From assembly GCA_037783415.1 (NCBI GenBank), contig JAZGTN010000188.1, positions 372,001 through 436,000 on the forward strand: 64,000 bases of DNA. The letters are read 5' to 3'. Position numbers and translations under genes: made by a program. Below are positions 35,901-47,961 of this stretch, in pieces. Source of the stretch: Leptasterias polaris. Lineage: Eukaryota > Echinodermata > Asteroidea > Forcipulatida > Asteriidae. The first letter of the stretch is position 1, and each line of letters opens with the position of its first letter. The notes beneath the pieces are model-generated. The model made no database searches, was not told the origin of the DNA, and worked only from the letters and a program-made list of their open reading frames with translations.

Positions 35901-38900
35901 TGAAAAGAATTCTGAAGTTCAGTCGTCCGAAAATATGTTTGATTGGTTTTCAAGAGGCTGAGAGACTTTCACGATTTTTTGAGTATTTTTGAATATTTAT
36001 CATTTAGCATTGGTTCCTATGGGAGTTTATTTAGTGTGGTGCGCCCTATATATACAACATGGCGGCGCCCGTGCAGCCATGTTTGTGTTCTGTTTACATT
36101 TATGTAGGCTTGAAACAACGACAGTAATGAGTTGTGTGGGGGCATTGTTTGTCACTTTGTTGCTGTTTTTACATTGGATACATCATTTCTTTGACTGTAA
36201 ACTGTTAGTATAGCAATAATGTTTCTATTTCCTCAAATTACAATACATTTATTAACCGAGAATAATTCAACGTTTCACACTCAAAGAGGGGTTTGCTTTC
36301 TAAACCTGCATGGTTAAACTATGAAAAGTAATAAGTATGAGACTGACGGTTTTAGTCACATTCAAAGAATCATGAGCCAACGTGGCTGGTTGAATATGAA
36401 AAAGGAGAGAAAAACCACCAACAGACTATTTGAAGAGGAGTAGGGGAGGTGGTGGATATGTCATCATATATGTCAAGTTTCCGGAAGGTGAATGCACTCT
36501 GATGCGTGTGAAACCCTAGGCCTAGCCCCCAACCAGCAGCCTAAACCCTACACTATACTGTACAACCCTCGGCAAAAACCGTAGCCGTCAGCCCAAACCC
36601 CAGCCCCCAGCCCAAACCCTACACCCATGCCGAATCATAGCCCCCAGCCCTAACCCTAGCCCCTAGCCGAAATCATAGCCCCAGCCCAAACCCTAACCCC
36701 CAGCCGAGCCTACCCCCAAAGCCCAAAACCCTAGCCGTCAGCCCGGACCCTATCCCCCAGCCCAAACACCTTATTAGCTTACAGTCTTAACTCTTAACTA
36801 TATAGTCCAATTGTTCCCGTTCACCCACAATTTATTAACCGTAAAGTGCTCTGGAAGGGCATTTTGCAACAAGCCCCGCCCACGCCCCGCCCACCCATTC
36901 ACCCCCCTTATCCCTTATCAGCTAGGTAAAATGAAACTTGGAATGACATTTAAACGTGGTAAAATGACCTATGTATATTCTTTTTTGTTATAAAGTTCAC
37001 CATTTTAAACTCAATATGAATACATGGTTAAAAATGTTGGCGGGTAAGCAAAATCTGCCCCCCCCCCTTCTCAGGCCCTCCCTCTTCAATCCCCTTTCCC
37101 TTTTACAGCTTCCACATTAGTTAACCCCCTCTTGTCAACTATTAAAAATAATTGTAAGGCGTTTAGAATCGTATAACTAAAAAAAAAAGAGATACGTTTA
37201 TAACTTGTTGAGTGACTAGGATTTGGATATAACAATTACTGACTTGTGTAATGCAGGTTTTTCTTATCGCATTGCTTAGAGTACATGTAAATGCTCAAAC
37301 ATGTTTGACCTTGTTGTAGACGAACGCAATAACATTTCCAATTAATTTTTTCAGATATCAAGTCAGTGACTTATTTTCAACAATTTAAGCATACTTTTTT
37401 AACCATAAAGAATAATTAAGTGCCCTTATAGGGCGCACCACACCAAATAAGCCAGAATTAATGCGCCAAGCTACTTATCATAATTTGTAAACCCACAACT
37501 TATTTTTAATTACAACGTTTTGGGGGTCATGCAATTAATAGATTGTGTAAATATAATAATCTATCACAACCTGGGGGTTCTGTGCTTCAACTTTTGAGGA
37601 GACTTGATAAATTTAGGCGTTAAAGTTGGCCCTATTTGACCGGGTAAGTGGAGAAGTGCTTCACGAAAACTGGCAGCAAGTCGGTTTTGGAAAAATACAA
37701 ATTTTCGCGGTTTTTTCTTCTGGGGTAGTTAGCAAAAATTCCAAACGGCTGACCTGGCAAAAATTGAAAAGAATTCTGAAGTTCAGTCGTCCGAAAATAT
37801 GTTTGATTGGTTTTCAAGAGGCTGAGAGACTTTCACGATTTTTTGAGTATTTTTGAATATTTATCATTTAGCATTGGTTCCTATGGGAGTTTATTTAGTG
37901 TGGTGCGCCCTATATATACAACATGGCGGCGCCCGTGCAGCCATGTTTGTGTTCTGTTTACATTTATGTAGGCTTGAAACAACGACAGTAATGAGTTGTG
38001 TGGGGGCATTGTTTGTCACTTTGTTGCTGTTTTTACATTGGATACATCATTTCTTTGACTGTAAACTGTTAGTATAGCAATAATGTTTCTATTTCCTCAA
38101 ATTACAATACATTTATTAACCGAGAATAATTCAACGTTTCACACTCAAAGAGGGGTTTGCTTTCTAAACCTGCATGGTTAAACTATGAAAAGTAATAAGT
38201 ATGAGACTGACGGTTTTAGTCACATTCAAAGAATCATGAGCCAACGTGGCTGGTTGAATATGAAAAAGGAGAGAAAAACCACCAACAGACTATTTGAAGA
38301 GGAGTAGGGGAGGTGGTGGATATGTCATCATATATGTCAAGTTTCCGGAAGGTGAATGCACTCTGATGCGTGTGAAACCCTAGGCCTAGCCCCCAACCAG
38401 CAGCCTAAACCCTACACTATATACTGTACAACCCTCGGCAAAAACCGTAGCCGTCAGCCCAAACCCCAGCCCCCAGCCCAAACCCTACACCCATGCCGAA
38501 TCATAGCCCCCAGCCCTAACCCTAGCCCCTAGCCGAAATCATAGCCCCAGCCCAAACCCTAACCCCCAGCCGAGCCTACCCCCAAAGCCCAAAACCCTAG
38601 CCGTCAGCCCGGACCCTATCCCCCAGCCCAAACACCTTATTAGCTTACAGTCTTAACTCTTAACTATATAGTCCAATTGTTCCCGTTCACCCACAATTTA
38701 TTAACCGTAAAGTGCTCTGGAAGGGCATTTTGCAACAAGCCCCGCCCACGCCCCGCCCACCCATTCACCCCCCTTATCCCTTATCAGCTAGGTAAAATGA
38801 AACTTGGAATGACATTTAAACGTGGTAAAATGACCTATGTATATTCTTTTTTGTTATAAAGTTCACCATTTTAAACTCAATATGAATACATGGTTAAAAA

Positions 38901-41900
38901 TGTTGGCGGGTAAGCAAAATCTGCCCCCCCCCCCCTTCTCAGGCCCTCCCTCTTCAATCCCCTTTCCCTTTTACAGCTTCCACATTAGTTAACCCCCTCT
39001 TGTCAACTATTAAAAATAATTGTAAGGCGTTTAGAATCGTATAACTAAAAAAAAAAGAGATACGTTTATAACTTGTTGAGTGACTAGGATTTGGATATAA
39101 CAATTACTGACTTGTGTAATGCAGGTTTTTCTTATCGCATTGCTTAGAGTACATGTAAATGCTCAAACATGTTTGACCTTGTTGTAGACGAACGCAATAA
39201 CATTTCCAATTAATTTTTTCAGATATCAAGTCAGTGACTTATTTTCAACAATTTAAGCATACTTTTTTAACCATAAAGAATAATTAAGTGCCCTTATAGG
39301 GCGCACCACACCAAATAAGCCAGAATTAATGCGCCAAGCTACTTATCATAATTTGTAAACCCACAACTTATTTTTAATTACAACGTTTTGGGGGTCATGC
39401 AATTAATAGATTGTGTAAATATAATAATCTATCACAACCTGGGGGTTCTGTGCTTCAACTTTTGAGGAGACTTGATAAATTTAGGCGTTAAAGTTGGCCC
39501 TATTTGACCGGGTAAGTGGAGAAGTGCTTCACGAAAACTGGCAGCAAGTCGGTTTTGGAAAAATACAAATTTTCGCGGTTTTTTCTTCTGGGGTAGTTAG
39601 CAAAAATTCCAAACGGCTGACCTGGCAAAAATTGAAAAGAATTCTGAAGTTCAGTCGTCCGAAAATATGTTTGATTGGTTTTCAAGAGGCTGAGAGACTT
39701 TCACGATTTTTTGAGTATTTTTGAATATTTATCATTTAGCATTGGTTCCTATGGGAGTTTATTTAGTGTGGTGCGCCCTATATATACAACATGGCGGCGC
39801 CCGTGCAGCCATGTTTGTGTTCTGTTTACATTTATGTAGGCTTGACACAACGACAGTAATGAGTTGTGTGGGGGCATTGTTTGTCACTTTGTTGCTGTTT
39901 TTACATTGGATACATCATTTCTTTGACTGTAAACTGTTAGTATAGCAATAATGTTTCTATTTCCTCAAATTACAATACATTTATTAACCGAGAATAATTC
40001 AACGTTTCACACTCAAAGAGGGGTTTGCTTTCTAAACCTGCATGGTTAAACTATGAAAAGTAATAAGTATGAGACTGACGGTTTTAGTCACATTCAAAGA
40101 ATCATGAGCCAACGTGGCTGGTTGAATATGAAAAAGGAGAGAAAAACCACCAACAGACTATTTGAAGAGGAGTAGGGGAGGTGGTGGATATGTCATCATA
40201 TATGTCAAGTTTCCGGAAGGTGAATGCACTCTGATGCGTGTGAAACCCTAGGCCTAGCCCCCAACCAGCAGCCTAAACCCTACACTATACTGTACAACCC
40301 TCGGCAAAAACCGTAGCCGTCAGCCCAAACCCCAGCCCCCAGCCCAAACCCTACACCCATGCCGAATCATAGCCCCCAGCCCTAACCCTAGCCCCTAGCC
40401 GAAATCATAGCCCCAGCCCAAACCCTAACCCCCAGCCGAGCCTACCCCCAAAGCCCAAAACCCTAGCCGTCAGCCCGGACCCTATCCCCCAGCCCAAACA
40501 CCTTATTAGCTTACAGTCTTAACTCTTAACTATATAGTCCAATTGTTCCCGTTCACCCACAATTTATTAACCGTAAAGTGCTCTGGAAGGGCATTTTGCA
40601 ACAAGCCCCGCCCACGCCCCGCCCACCCATTCACCCCCCTTATCCCTTATCAGCTAGGTAAAATGAAACTTGGAATGACATTTAAACGTGGTAAAATGAC
40701 CTATGTATATTCTTTTTTGTTATAAAGTTCACCATTTTAAACTCAATATGAATACATGGTTAAAAATGTTGGCGGGTAAGCAAAATCTGCCCCCCCCCCC
40801 CTTCTCAGGCCCTCCCTCTTCAATCCCCTTTCCCTTTTACAGCTTCCACATTAGTTAACCCCCTCTTGTCAACTATTAAAAATAATTGTAAGGCGTTTAG
40901 AATCGTATAACTAAAAAAAAAAGGGATACGTTTATAACTTGTTGAGTGACTAGGATTTGGATATAACAATTACTGACTTGTGTAATGCAGGTTTTTCTTA
41001 TCGCATTGCTTAGAGTACATGTAAATGCTCAAACATGTTTGACCTTGTTGTAGACGAACGCAATAACATTTCCAATAAATTTTTTCAGATATCAAGTCAG
41101 TGACTTATTTTCAACAATTTAAGCATACTTTTTTAACCATAAAGAATAATTAAGTGCCCTTATATATACAACATGGCGGCGCCCGTGCAGCCATGTTTGT
41201 GTTCTGTTTACATTTATGTAGGCTTGAAACAACGACAGTAATGAGTTGTGTGGGGGCATTGTTTGTCACTTTGTTGCTGTTTTTACATTGGATACATCAT
41301 TTCTTTGACTGTAAACTGTTAGTATAGCAATAATGTTTCTATTTCCTCAAATTACAATACATTTATTAACCGAGAATAATTCAACGTTTCACACTCAAAG
41401 AGGGGTTTGCTTTCTAAACCTGCATGGTTAAACTATGAAAAGTAATAAGTATGAGACTGACGGTTTTAGTCACATTCAAAGAATCATGAGCCAACGTGGC
41501 TGGTTGAATATGAAAAAGGAGAGAAAAACCACCAACAGACTATTTGAAGAGGAGTAGGGGAGGTGGTGGATATGTCATCATATATGTCAAGTTTCCGGAA
41601 GGTGAATGCACTCTGATGCGTGTGAAACCCTAGGCCTAGCCCCCAACCAGCAGCCTAAACCCTACACTATACTGTACAACCCTCGGCAAAAACCGTAGCC
41701 GTCAGCCCAAACCCCAGCCCCCAGCCCAAACCCTACACCCATGCCGAATCATAGCCCCCAGCCCTAACCCTAGCCCCTAGCCGAAATCATAGCCCCAGCC
41801 CAAACCCTAACCCCCAGCCGAGCCTACCCCCAAAGCCCAAAACCCTAGCCGTCAGCCCGGACCCTATCCCCCAGCCCAAACACCTTATTAGCTTACAGTC

Positions 41901-43025
41901 TTAACTCTTAACTATATAGTCCAATTGTTCCCGTTCACCCACAATTTATTAACCGTAAAGTGCTCTGGAAGGGCATTTTGCAACAAGCCCCGCCCACGCC
42001 CCGCCCACCCATTCACCCCCCTTATCCCTTATCAGCTAGGTAAAATGAAACTTGGAATGACATTTAAACGTGGTAAAATGACCTATGTATATTCTTTTTT
42101 GTTATAAAGTTCACCATTTTAAACTCAATATGAATACATGGTTAAAAATGTTGGCGGGTAAGCAAAATCTGCCCCCCCCCCCTTCTCAGGCCCTCCCTCT
42201 TCAATCCCCTTTCCCTTTTACAGCTTCCACATTAGTTAACCCCCTCTTGTCAACTATTAAAAATAATTGTAAGGCGTTTAGAATCGTATAACTAAAAAAA
42301 AAAGAGATACGTTTATAACTTGTTGAGTGACTAGGATTTGGATATAACAATTACTGACTTGTGTAATGCAGGTTTTTCTTATCGCATTGCTTAGAGTACA
42401 TGTAAATGCTCAAACATGTTTGACCTTGTTGTAGACGAACGCAATAACATTTCCAATTAATTTTTTCAGATATCAAGTCAGTGACTTATTTTCAACAATT
42501 TAAGCATACTTTTTTAACCATAAAGAATAATTAAGTGCCCTTATAGGGCGCACCACACCAAATAAGCCAGAATTAATGCGCCAAGCTACTTATCATAATT
42601 TGTAAACCCACAACTTATTTTTAATTACAACGTTTTGGGGGTCATGCAATTAATAGATTGTGTAAATATAATAATCTATCACAACCTGGGGGTTCTGTGC
42701 TTCAACTTTTGAGGAGACTTGATAAATTTAGGCGTTAAAGTTGGCCCTATTTGACCGGGTAAGTGGAGAAGTGCTTCACGAAAACTGGCAGCAAGTCGGT
42801 TTTGGAAAAATACAAATTTTCGCGGTTTTTTCTTCTGGGGTAGTTAGCAAAAATTCCAAACGGCTGACCTGGCAAAAATTGAAAAGTATTCTGAAGTTCA
42901 GTCGTCCGAAAATATGTTTGATTGGTTTTCAAGAGGCTGAGAGACTTTCACGATTTTTTGAGTATTTTTGAATATTTATCATTTAGCATTGGTTCCTATG
43001 GGAGTTTATTTAGTGTGGTGCGCCC
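32924..43025. repeat. Satellite array, right block ending abruptly at 43025
   Basis: Units resume after the second retrotransposon, with starts near 32919 (virtual), 34784, 36650, 38516, 40382 and 41764 and lengths of 1865, 1866, 1866, 1866 and 1382. The last unit is cut off at GTGCGCCC, at the point where other units continue TATATATAC. All right-block units carry GTTAGTATAG where left-block units carry GTTATATAG. Private changes include ACACAACG at 39845, AAAGTATTC in the last unit near 42885, and an extra TA at 38419. Confidence 0.96.
40382..41763. repeat. Satellite unit with a 484-bp internal deletion
   Basis: At 41155-41170 the sequence passes directly from AAGTGCCCTTATA (normally followed by GGGCGCACC) to TATACAACATGGCGG. 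The two parent sites, CCCTTATA and CCCTATATA, share a short homology, so this is a microhomology-type deletion between them. The removed part includes the AT-rich middle of the unit. The TATA/ATGGCGGC stretch is retained. Confidence 0.9.
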
Positions 43026-43049
43026 ATATCAAAAGTATCTATGCAGACT

Positions 43050-43203
43050 GCCTCTGTGTTAGACTTGTAGACAAGTCGTTAAATGTCTGTCGCGGTGATA
43101 GCGGAACGGCTTTCTCGCAATATCCCGCGAGAGGGCTGCTCTGTGCGAGATTACTGCTCTCAAGACTGGTCACATTTACCGACTTGTGAAACCCGCTGGC
43201 GGT
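43050..43203 (+). repeat. Palindromic dispersed repeat, forward copy
   Basis: It begins CCTCTGTGTTAGACTTG and ends GACTTGTGAAACCCGCTGGC. It is similar, in inverted orientation, to 45110-45278. Each copy is itself stem-forming (ACAAGTCGTTAA near one end, CGACTTGT near the other). I do not recognise the family; it may be a small non-autonomous transposon or one end of a larger one. Confidence 0.6.
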
Positions 43204-44084
43204 TTGTGCACGGCCTATGGCCACTTCAGCCGATTTCGTACAGACGCATCTGATTGGTCAATTTCGTTATATCTATGAATATTCAAACTGTAGATGAATA
43301 TTAAACATCAAATCCTGTACTGGATGGAGTTTTATGTTGCTTTGATGCTTTGATCATGCACGATCAAAACCAAACACTGAGTGGTGAGAGTGATTGTGTT
43401 CATGAATATTTTGACGCAAGAAAATACGTATTCAAATTATGGGTACAACTTCACTAAAACTTGTAAATAATTACAAAAAATCGAACGTAAGATTTTATTT
43501 CAGAGAGTCCGAGCAACGGAAGCGTGTGACAGTGTACAGCGTGTGGGGAGACGTACGTAACACACGGGGCAAATCGTGTAGCTGCATGCATGCCATGACG
43601 CGCAGAGTTTCTCTCGGCGGGGCTCAGCACGACGGAAACCCCCTATACCCTAGCCATGCCAAGAGATAGCTGTACATGGAAGCTCATGAACATGTGGGAG
43701 GGGTAGGGAGCCAGACCACCAACTACCTTGTCATTGCGAGTTTGTTAGTCGGTAAACCTCGCTGATCGAATCCGCTTTTTAAAATCGTTACGTTTCAATG
43801 TTCGGTGTACGTTCCTTCCCCCGATTTGGAAATTAAATAAGATTTATGTCAATAAATAGGAATACCACTCTTATATTGACGGTGCAATTAAGTTAAACAA
43901 TTTGTGAGACAAAAACGATCAACCCCCCCCCCAAAAAAAAAAAAAAACACACACAAAAAACCAGAGCCCCTGAAGGAACAGGTGAAAAATAAATTACAAA
44001 TTAAAATGTTAAGAAAAAAAAATCTCACTCTGAATTTTTTTCCATCTCTCGACACACAAAATTCCAACAAAGTCATTTCGTTTC
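43204..44084. other. No gene seen; unique sequence with C/A homopolymers
   Basis: I see no gene or clear repeat here. There is a CCCCCCCCC-A15-type homopolymer stretch near 43922-43946 and AT-rich sequence. The short open frames lack recognisable domains. Confidence 0.5.
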
Positions 44085-44552
44085 CTCAAAATATTATTCA
44101 ATCAAAATATTATAATTTTGTCACATAAAATTATTTTTTTTTAAATTTGTAAACAAAATTGTGTTTTTCTAGGTAGCAAAATAAATTTTTCCTAGAAAAT
44201 ACGTTTTTGTTCCCTCGAAATACGATTTTGTTACCCAGAAATACGCGTTTGTTCCCTGAAAGATACGCATTCGTTTCCTCGAAATATGATTTTGTTAGCA
44301 CAAAATATAATTTTGTTCGCTCAAAATATGCTTTCGTTCAATAAAAATGAATTTTTTCCACCGAAAGGAGATTTCTTTCCCTAAAAACAAGCTTTCGTTT
44401 CATCAAAATACGACTTTGAATTAGTTGCCCGAAATATACTTTCATTCGTCCGAAATATGCTTTCGTTCCCTAAATATACGCTCCCGTTCCTTCGCAATGA
44501 GATTTTGTTACCAAAAATTCCTCTTTCGTTCCGTTAAAATAGCTTTCGAAGC
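44085..44552. repeat. Degenerate 21-bp minisatellite
   Basis: About 18 to 20 imperfect tandem copies of a unit close to CGAAATATGCTTTCGTTCCCT occur. Clear members are at 44217, 44434 and 44452. Spacing is mostly 20-22 bp, with decay at both edges. No coding frame is maintained. Confidence 0.75.
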
Positions 44553-44590
44553 CCTGAAGTCCAATCACACAAATTTGTTAAATTCCGTTG

Positions 44591-44736
44591 TGAGGGGCGA
44601 CTATGAGAGGGGAGACTATGAGAGGGGACGAGTTTGTTGTCAGGGGGCGACTTTGCTAGGGGCGAATTTGTAGTTGGTGACTTTGTACATGTTCTTTTTT
44701 TAAATTGGCGACTTTGCTAGGGGGCGAGTTGACTGG
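44591..44736. repeat. Irregular GGGGCGA-type short repeats
   Basis: GGGGCGACT, GGGGACGAG, GGGGGCGACTTTGC, GGGGCGAATTTG and GGGGGCGAGTTGAC recur at irregular intervals. This looks like the degenerate terminal repeat of a dispersed element. The family is not identified. Confidence 0.45.
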
Positions 44737-45109
44737 TTTCCGTGTCCGTTGTTTATACACACTTAATACACACAATCACTGTAGAACACATCGGGTTAAA
44801 TGATTGGAGCGTATCAGTAACCTATTCACGGTAGGCATATTTATTTTTATGAGGCAAAACACACATCTTAAACAATTATTATAATAATGCAGTTTAAGAT
44901 AAGTTTACTTTATTTCTTTAGTTACTAAACTAATGAAGGAGTTAACACCCACAAAACACACCCACAGATGTCTCAAGCGCAAGCATTCAGTACATTTACA
45001 GTAATTAAAATTAGTACTACCCTCAGATAAAATGGACTCGTCTTCATGATCGTCGCTACAGCAACCGTAATGTACACTGTGACGTCCTTACATGAATAAA
45101 TGAATATGT
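44737..45109. other. No gene seen
   Basis: AT-rich sequence without a recognisable gene, repeat or splice-bounded exon. Confidence 0.45.
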
Positions 45110-45278
45110 ACCGCCGGCGGGTTTCACAAGTCGTTAATGACGAAGAGTCAGCAGCCAGCAACTTCGCGCGAGAGCAGTGATCTCGCGAGAGCATTCTTTA
45201 TTAGGCTACAAACACCACACGCGACTCGACTCACCGCGACCATCATTAACGACTTGTCAACAAGTCTACCTCTGTGTG
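45110..45278 (-). repeat. Palindromic dispersed repeat, inverted copy
   Basis: On the minus strand it reads CCTCTG...AGACTTGTTGACAAGTCG...ACTTGTGAAACCCGCC, matching the forward copy at 43050-43203 with many substitutions. It contains the palindrome TCTCGCGAGA and a pair CATTAACGACTTGT/ACAAGTCGTTAATG. The two copies could be ends of one 2.2-kb element or independent insertions. Confidence 0.6.
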
Positions 45279-45842
45279 CGCGCGTACGACAGACACACAA
45301 AGTACGCACGCCTCACACACACACAAGCCCTGTAAGATTGCATGGTGATCATCACAAACTTGAAAGAAAGTATCGATACAACAAAAGCAAGGTAACTTAA
45401 GGTAAGAAAACAACATTGATTCAAACGAAGGAATGTTAAGGACTTTGGGTGTTTAACAGTACTCAATCAAAGAAGAATTCAGACTATAAAAGCATGAAAT
45501 AGGGGTGGTTCAGTACTTCTATCTAGAAACTATATAAGGCTCCCCCTCCCCCGTGAGCCATAGACTAGATATAGGGGTCTAACATTTTGAACCTCCGTAA
45601 TGCTATACGTTTTCAAAATGGTCGTTGATAGGTGAACATTTTACGGTGGTTTGCCATCAATATCTGCAGTTTCCTTTGCACTTCACAACGCAAACTTTCC
45701 CCATACACATAATATACATTCATAATGAATGCATTTCCTTTTTGTTGAGTTATGTTCAAAAACATCTTCAAAAAACGAAATTTACCACGCAATACTCACG
45801 GTTGTTTTTCCCTCATCGCGGCACTCGCGCGGCGTTTGCGAT
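45279..45842. other. No gene seen
   Basis: Mixed sequence with a short CA-rich stretch near 45300-45330. Open frames here show no recognisable domain. Confidence 0.4.
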
Positions 45843-45957
45843 TTGCGCAAAAAAAATAAGACTGCGCGGTGTGCGCGGAGCCTTCCAATTGGCTTCCGGC
45901 GCACACCGCTCTGTCTTTTGGCTCCGCGCAAACCGCGCAGTCTTATTTTTTGCGCAA
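45843..45957. repeat. GC-rich foldback (115 bp)
   Basis: The left arm 45843-45882 (TTGCGCAAAAAAAATAAGAC and on to GCGCGGAGCC) pairs with the right arm 45920-45957 (GGCTCCGCGC and on to TTATTTTTTGCGCAA). The loop of about 37 bp holds a further GGCGCACACCGC that can pair with GCGGTGTGCGC in the left arm. It is probably a small foldback transposon remnant. I see no clear target duplication. Confidence 0.7.
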
Positions 45958-47475
45958 TGTTACACTTTTAATTATACAATTTTGACACCATGCGTGTTTA
46001 GAATGTTGATATAAAGGACTTGTAAGTTAGTATTATATATATTCCTGTTGATTTTAGTAAAGTTAGTATTATTGCTCAATAATTGCTCAATAATTAGTTT
46101 GCAGCCCTATAATTAATAAAGATTGCACAATTTAAATACATTAAATTAATTATATTATATTACTGAGGTTTAATTTGTAGCGATCTTTAAGAAAGATTGC
46201 ACAACTTAAAAATTACTTTAATTGGTTATTTCTAAAATAATTTACTGTGTCTTCCTTTATACTTATTAAATTTTGGTCGCAATCTACTGTTTGACATCAA
46301 TTATGTCACTGCCATGGTACTGAGAGTAAGTTGGCTTAAAAGCCCTGCACATCTCACCCTCTCACCACGTGGAAAAGTTTGGGTCCACCGCCACCAACTT
46401 GTCCGCCGTGCATCGCCTTCCCAGTGGAAAAAAAACACACCGCTCTGGCAATCCTGCCAGCCACTGGCAATAGCTCCAGAGAGATTACGTTTTCAATTTT
46501 CTTATGTTATTATAGGCACACGACCCATTGTCTTGCCAGCGATGTCCCTCATCTCACCGTCTGTCGTCGAGGTCGGCTTTTACAACTCCGCCCCGACTTG
46601 GGGCCAGTAATTGTAGGCAGTATTATTTTTGGGGGAAACAATAAAAATACAAAGTTAACACATTTAAAGTTGGATTGGAAATATAACTGATTAATAATAA
46701 CACTAACAAGTAACAGTACAGTATCCTACATGTGGAAATTTCAATAACTTACATCAACGATAAGATTTTTGCCCCTGTTTTCTTATGCCGACGATGTTCT
46801 GCCTTGCCCTTGTCAATGTATTTTTCACATTTTTTCTTGCGTTTGGCGTTGGACATGCTTGGCCTAATCTTACCAAATTTGTCATACATTTACTTAGGTT
46901 CCCTGCTTTAATATGAAATACTCTTCTATACAAAATTAAATATCCAAAATACTTAAGAAAGGAGCAAAGTTACTAAACTAGTTATAATTTATAGGCAATT
47001 TCAAGTTTCCCGCCATCTGTGTATGTTTGGCGAAGTTTATGAATGGAAAGGCACGTCAAAACATTACAAAATTTAACTTAATAAAATATATATTTTATTT
47101 TATTTTTTACATTAGAAAATAATCAAATATAATAAATAATATAAGTATGATATTTTAATGACTCTAAACATTGTTAATTTGTTTATTTTAATTGTTATTA
47201 AACTTGCATAAATTAATAATACTGGGCGAGGATATAATCTGACACAGTAAAATGGCGTCGCGGTTTTTCTGACCGGTAAGTGTGGAGTGATGATTTTCAA
47301 AAGCCATTTGCGCAAAAATGCACAGATAACTTTTTGATTTGCACAGATAGAAAGTTGGGTAAGGAACTGTACGACACTATTATATGATTTTAACTATTCC
47401 AACAAAGCTTTTTTCGATTCCCTTTTTGCGTTTGAAAGCAAGAGTTGCAGTATAGTGAAACTTTAGAGTAGTGCA
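45958..47475. other. AT-rich intergenic sequence, no gene seen
   Basis: Strongly AT-rich, with a direct repeat of ATTGCTCAATA near 46070 and GATTGCACAA at 46121 and 46193. Open frames at 46314-46690 lack homology I can recognise and sit in biased sequence. Confidence 0.5.
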
Positions 47476-47481
47476 ATTCGT

Positions 47482-47531
47482 CAACGTTGCGCGATTCTGA
47501 TACTCAACGTTGCACAATACTGCAACGTTGC
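47482..47531. repeat. Three copies of CAACGTTGC
   Basis: CAACGTTGC occurs at 47482, 47505 and 47523 within 50 bp. The core CAACGTTG is palindromic. It may be a decayed short repeat; a binding-site cluster is only a guess. Confidence 0.35.
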
Positions 47532-47961
47532 ATTATTTGCACTTTGCGCGGACTGAAATTGACGGGTCAGTCAACTCGACTGGTCAGACAGCTCGACAGC
47601 TCTGAGCTGGAGCTTGACAAGGCTTCAGTGAAACAACAACTTGACGGAGTGCCAAGGTCGACAAGTGTCTTAATTTCTTTCAATTTTTCTTCAAAAACTA
47701 CAAAATAGGCCAAATCTGATAAAATTAACAATAGTTGCTCTGCAGCACCAAACCAAACTTCGCTTGTTTGTGTTGCGTACAGAATCATGAATGGTGTAAT
47801 GCCCCCGCCTTAATTTTTGTTAAACCCTCTTGAAAGAACGCATGTTGACGCATGGAGGCGCAACGTCTCTTGTCCGGTCAATATCCAGTCAATGAGAGCT
47901 GCCCAGTCAGTGGAGCATATTATTTGAAGGGTCTGCAAATCCGTAGAATATACTCCATGAC

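Noticed and set aside
44085..44552. A CRISPR-like array
   Set aside because: The repeats are contiguous and degenerate with no distinct spacers, in a eukaryotic genome.
46314..46690. Protein-coding gene from open frames of 98-103 residues
   Set aside because: No recognisable domain or homologous exon structure, and the two frames overlap each other.
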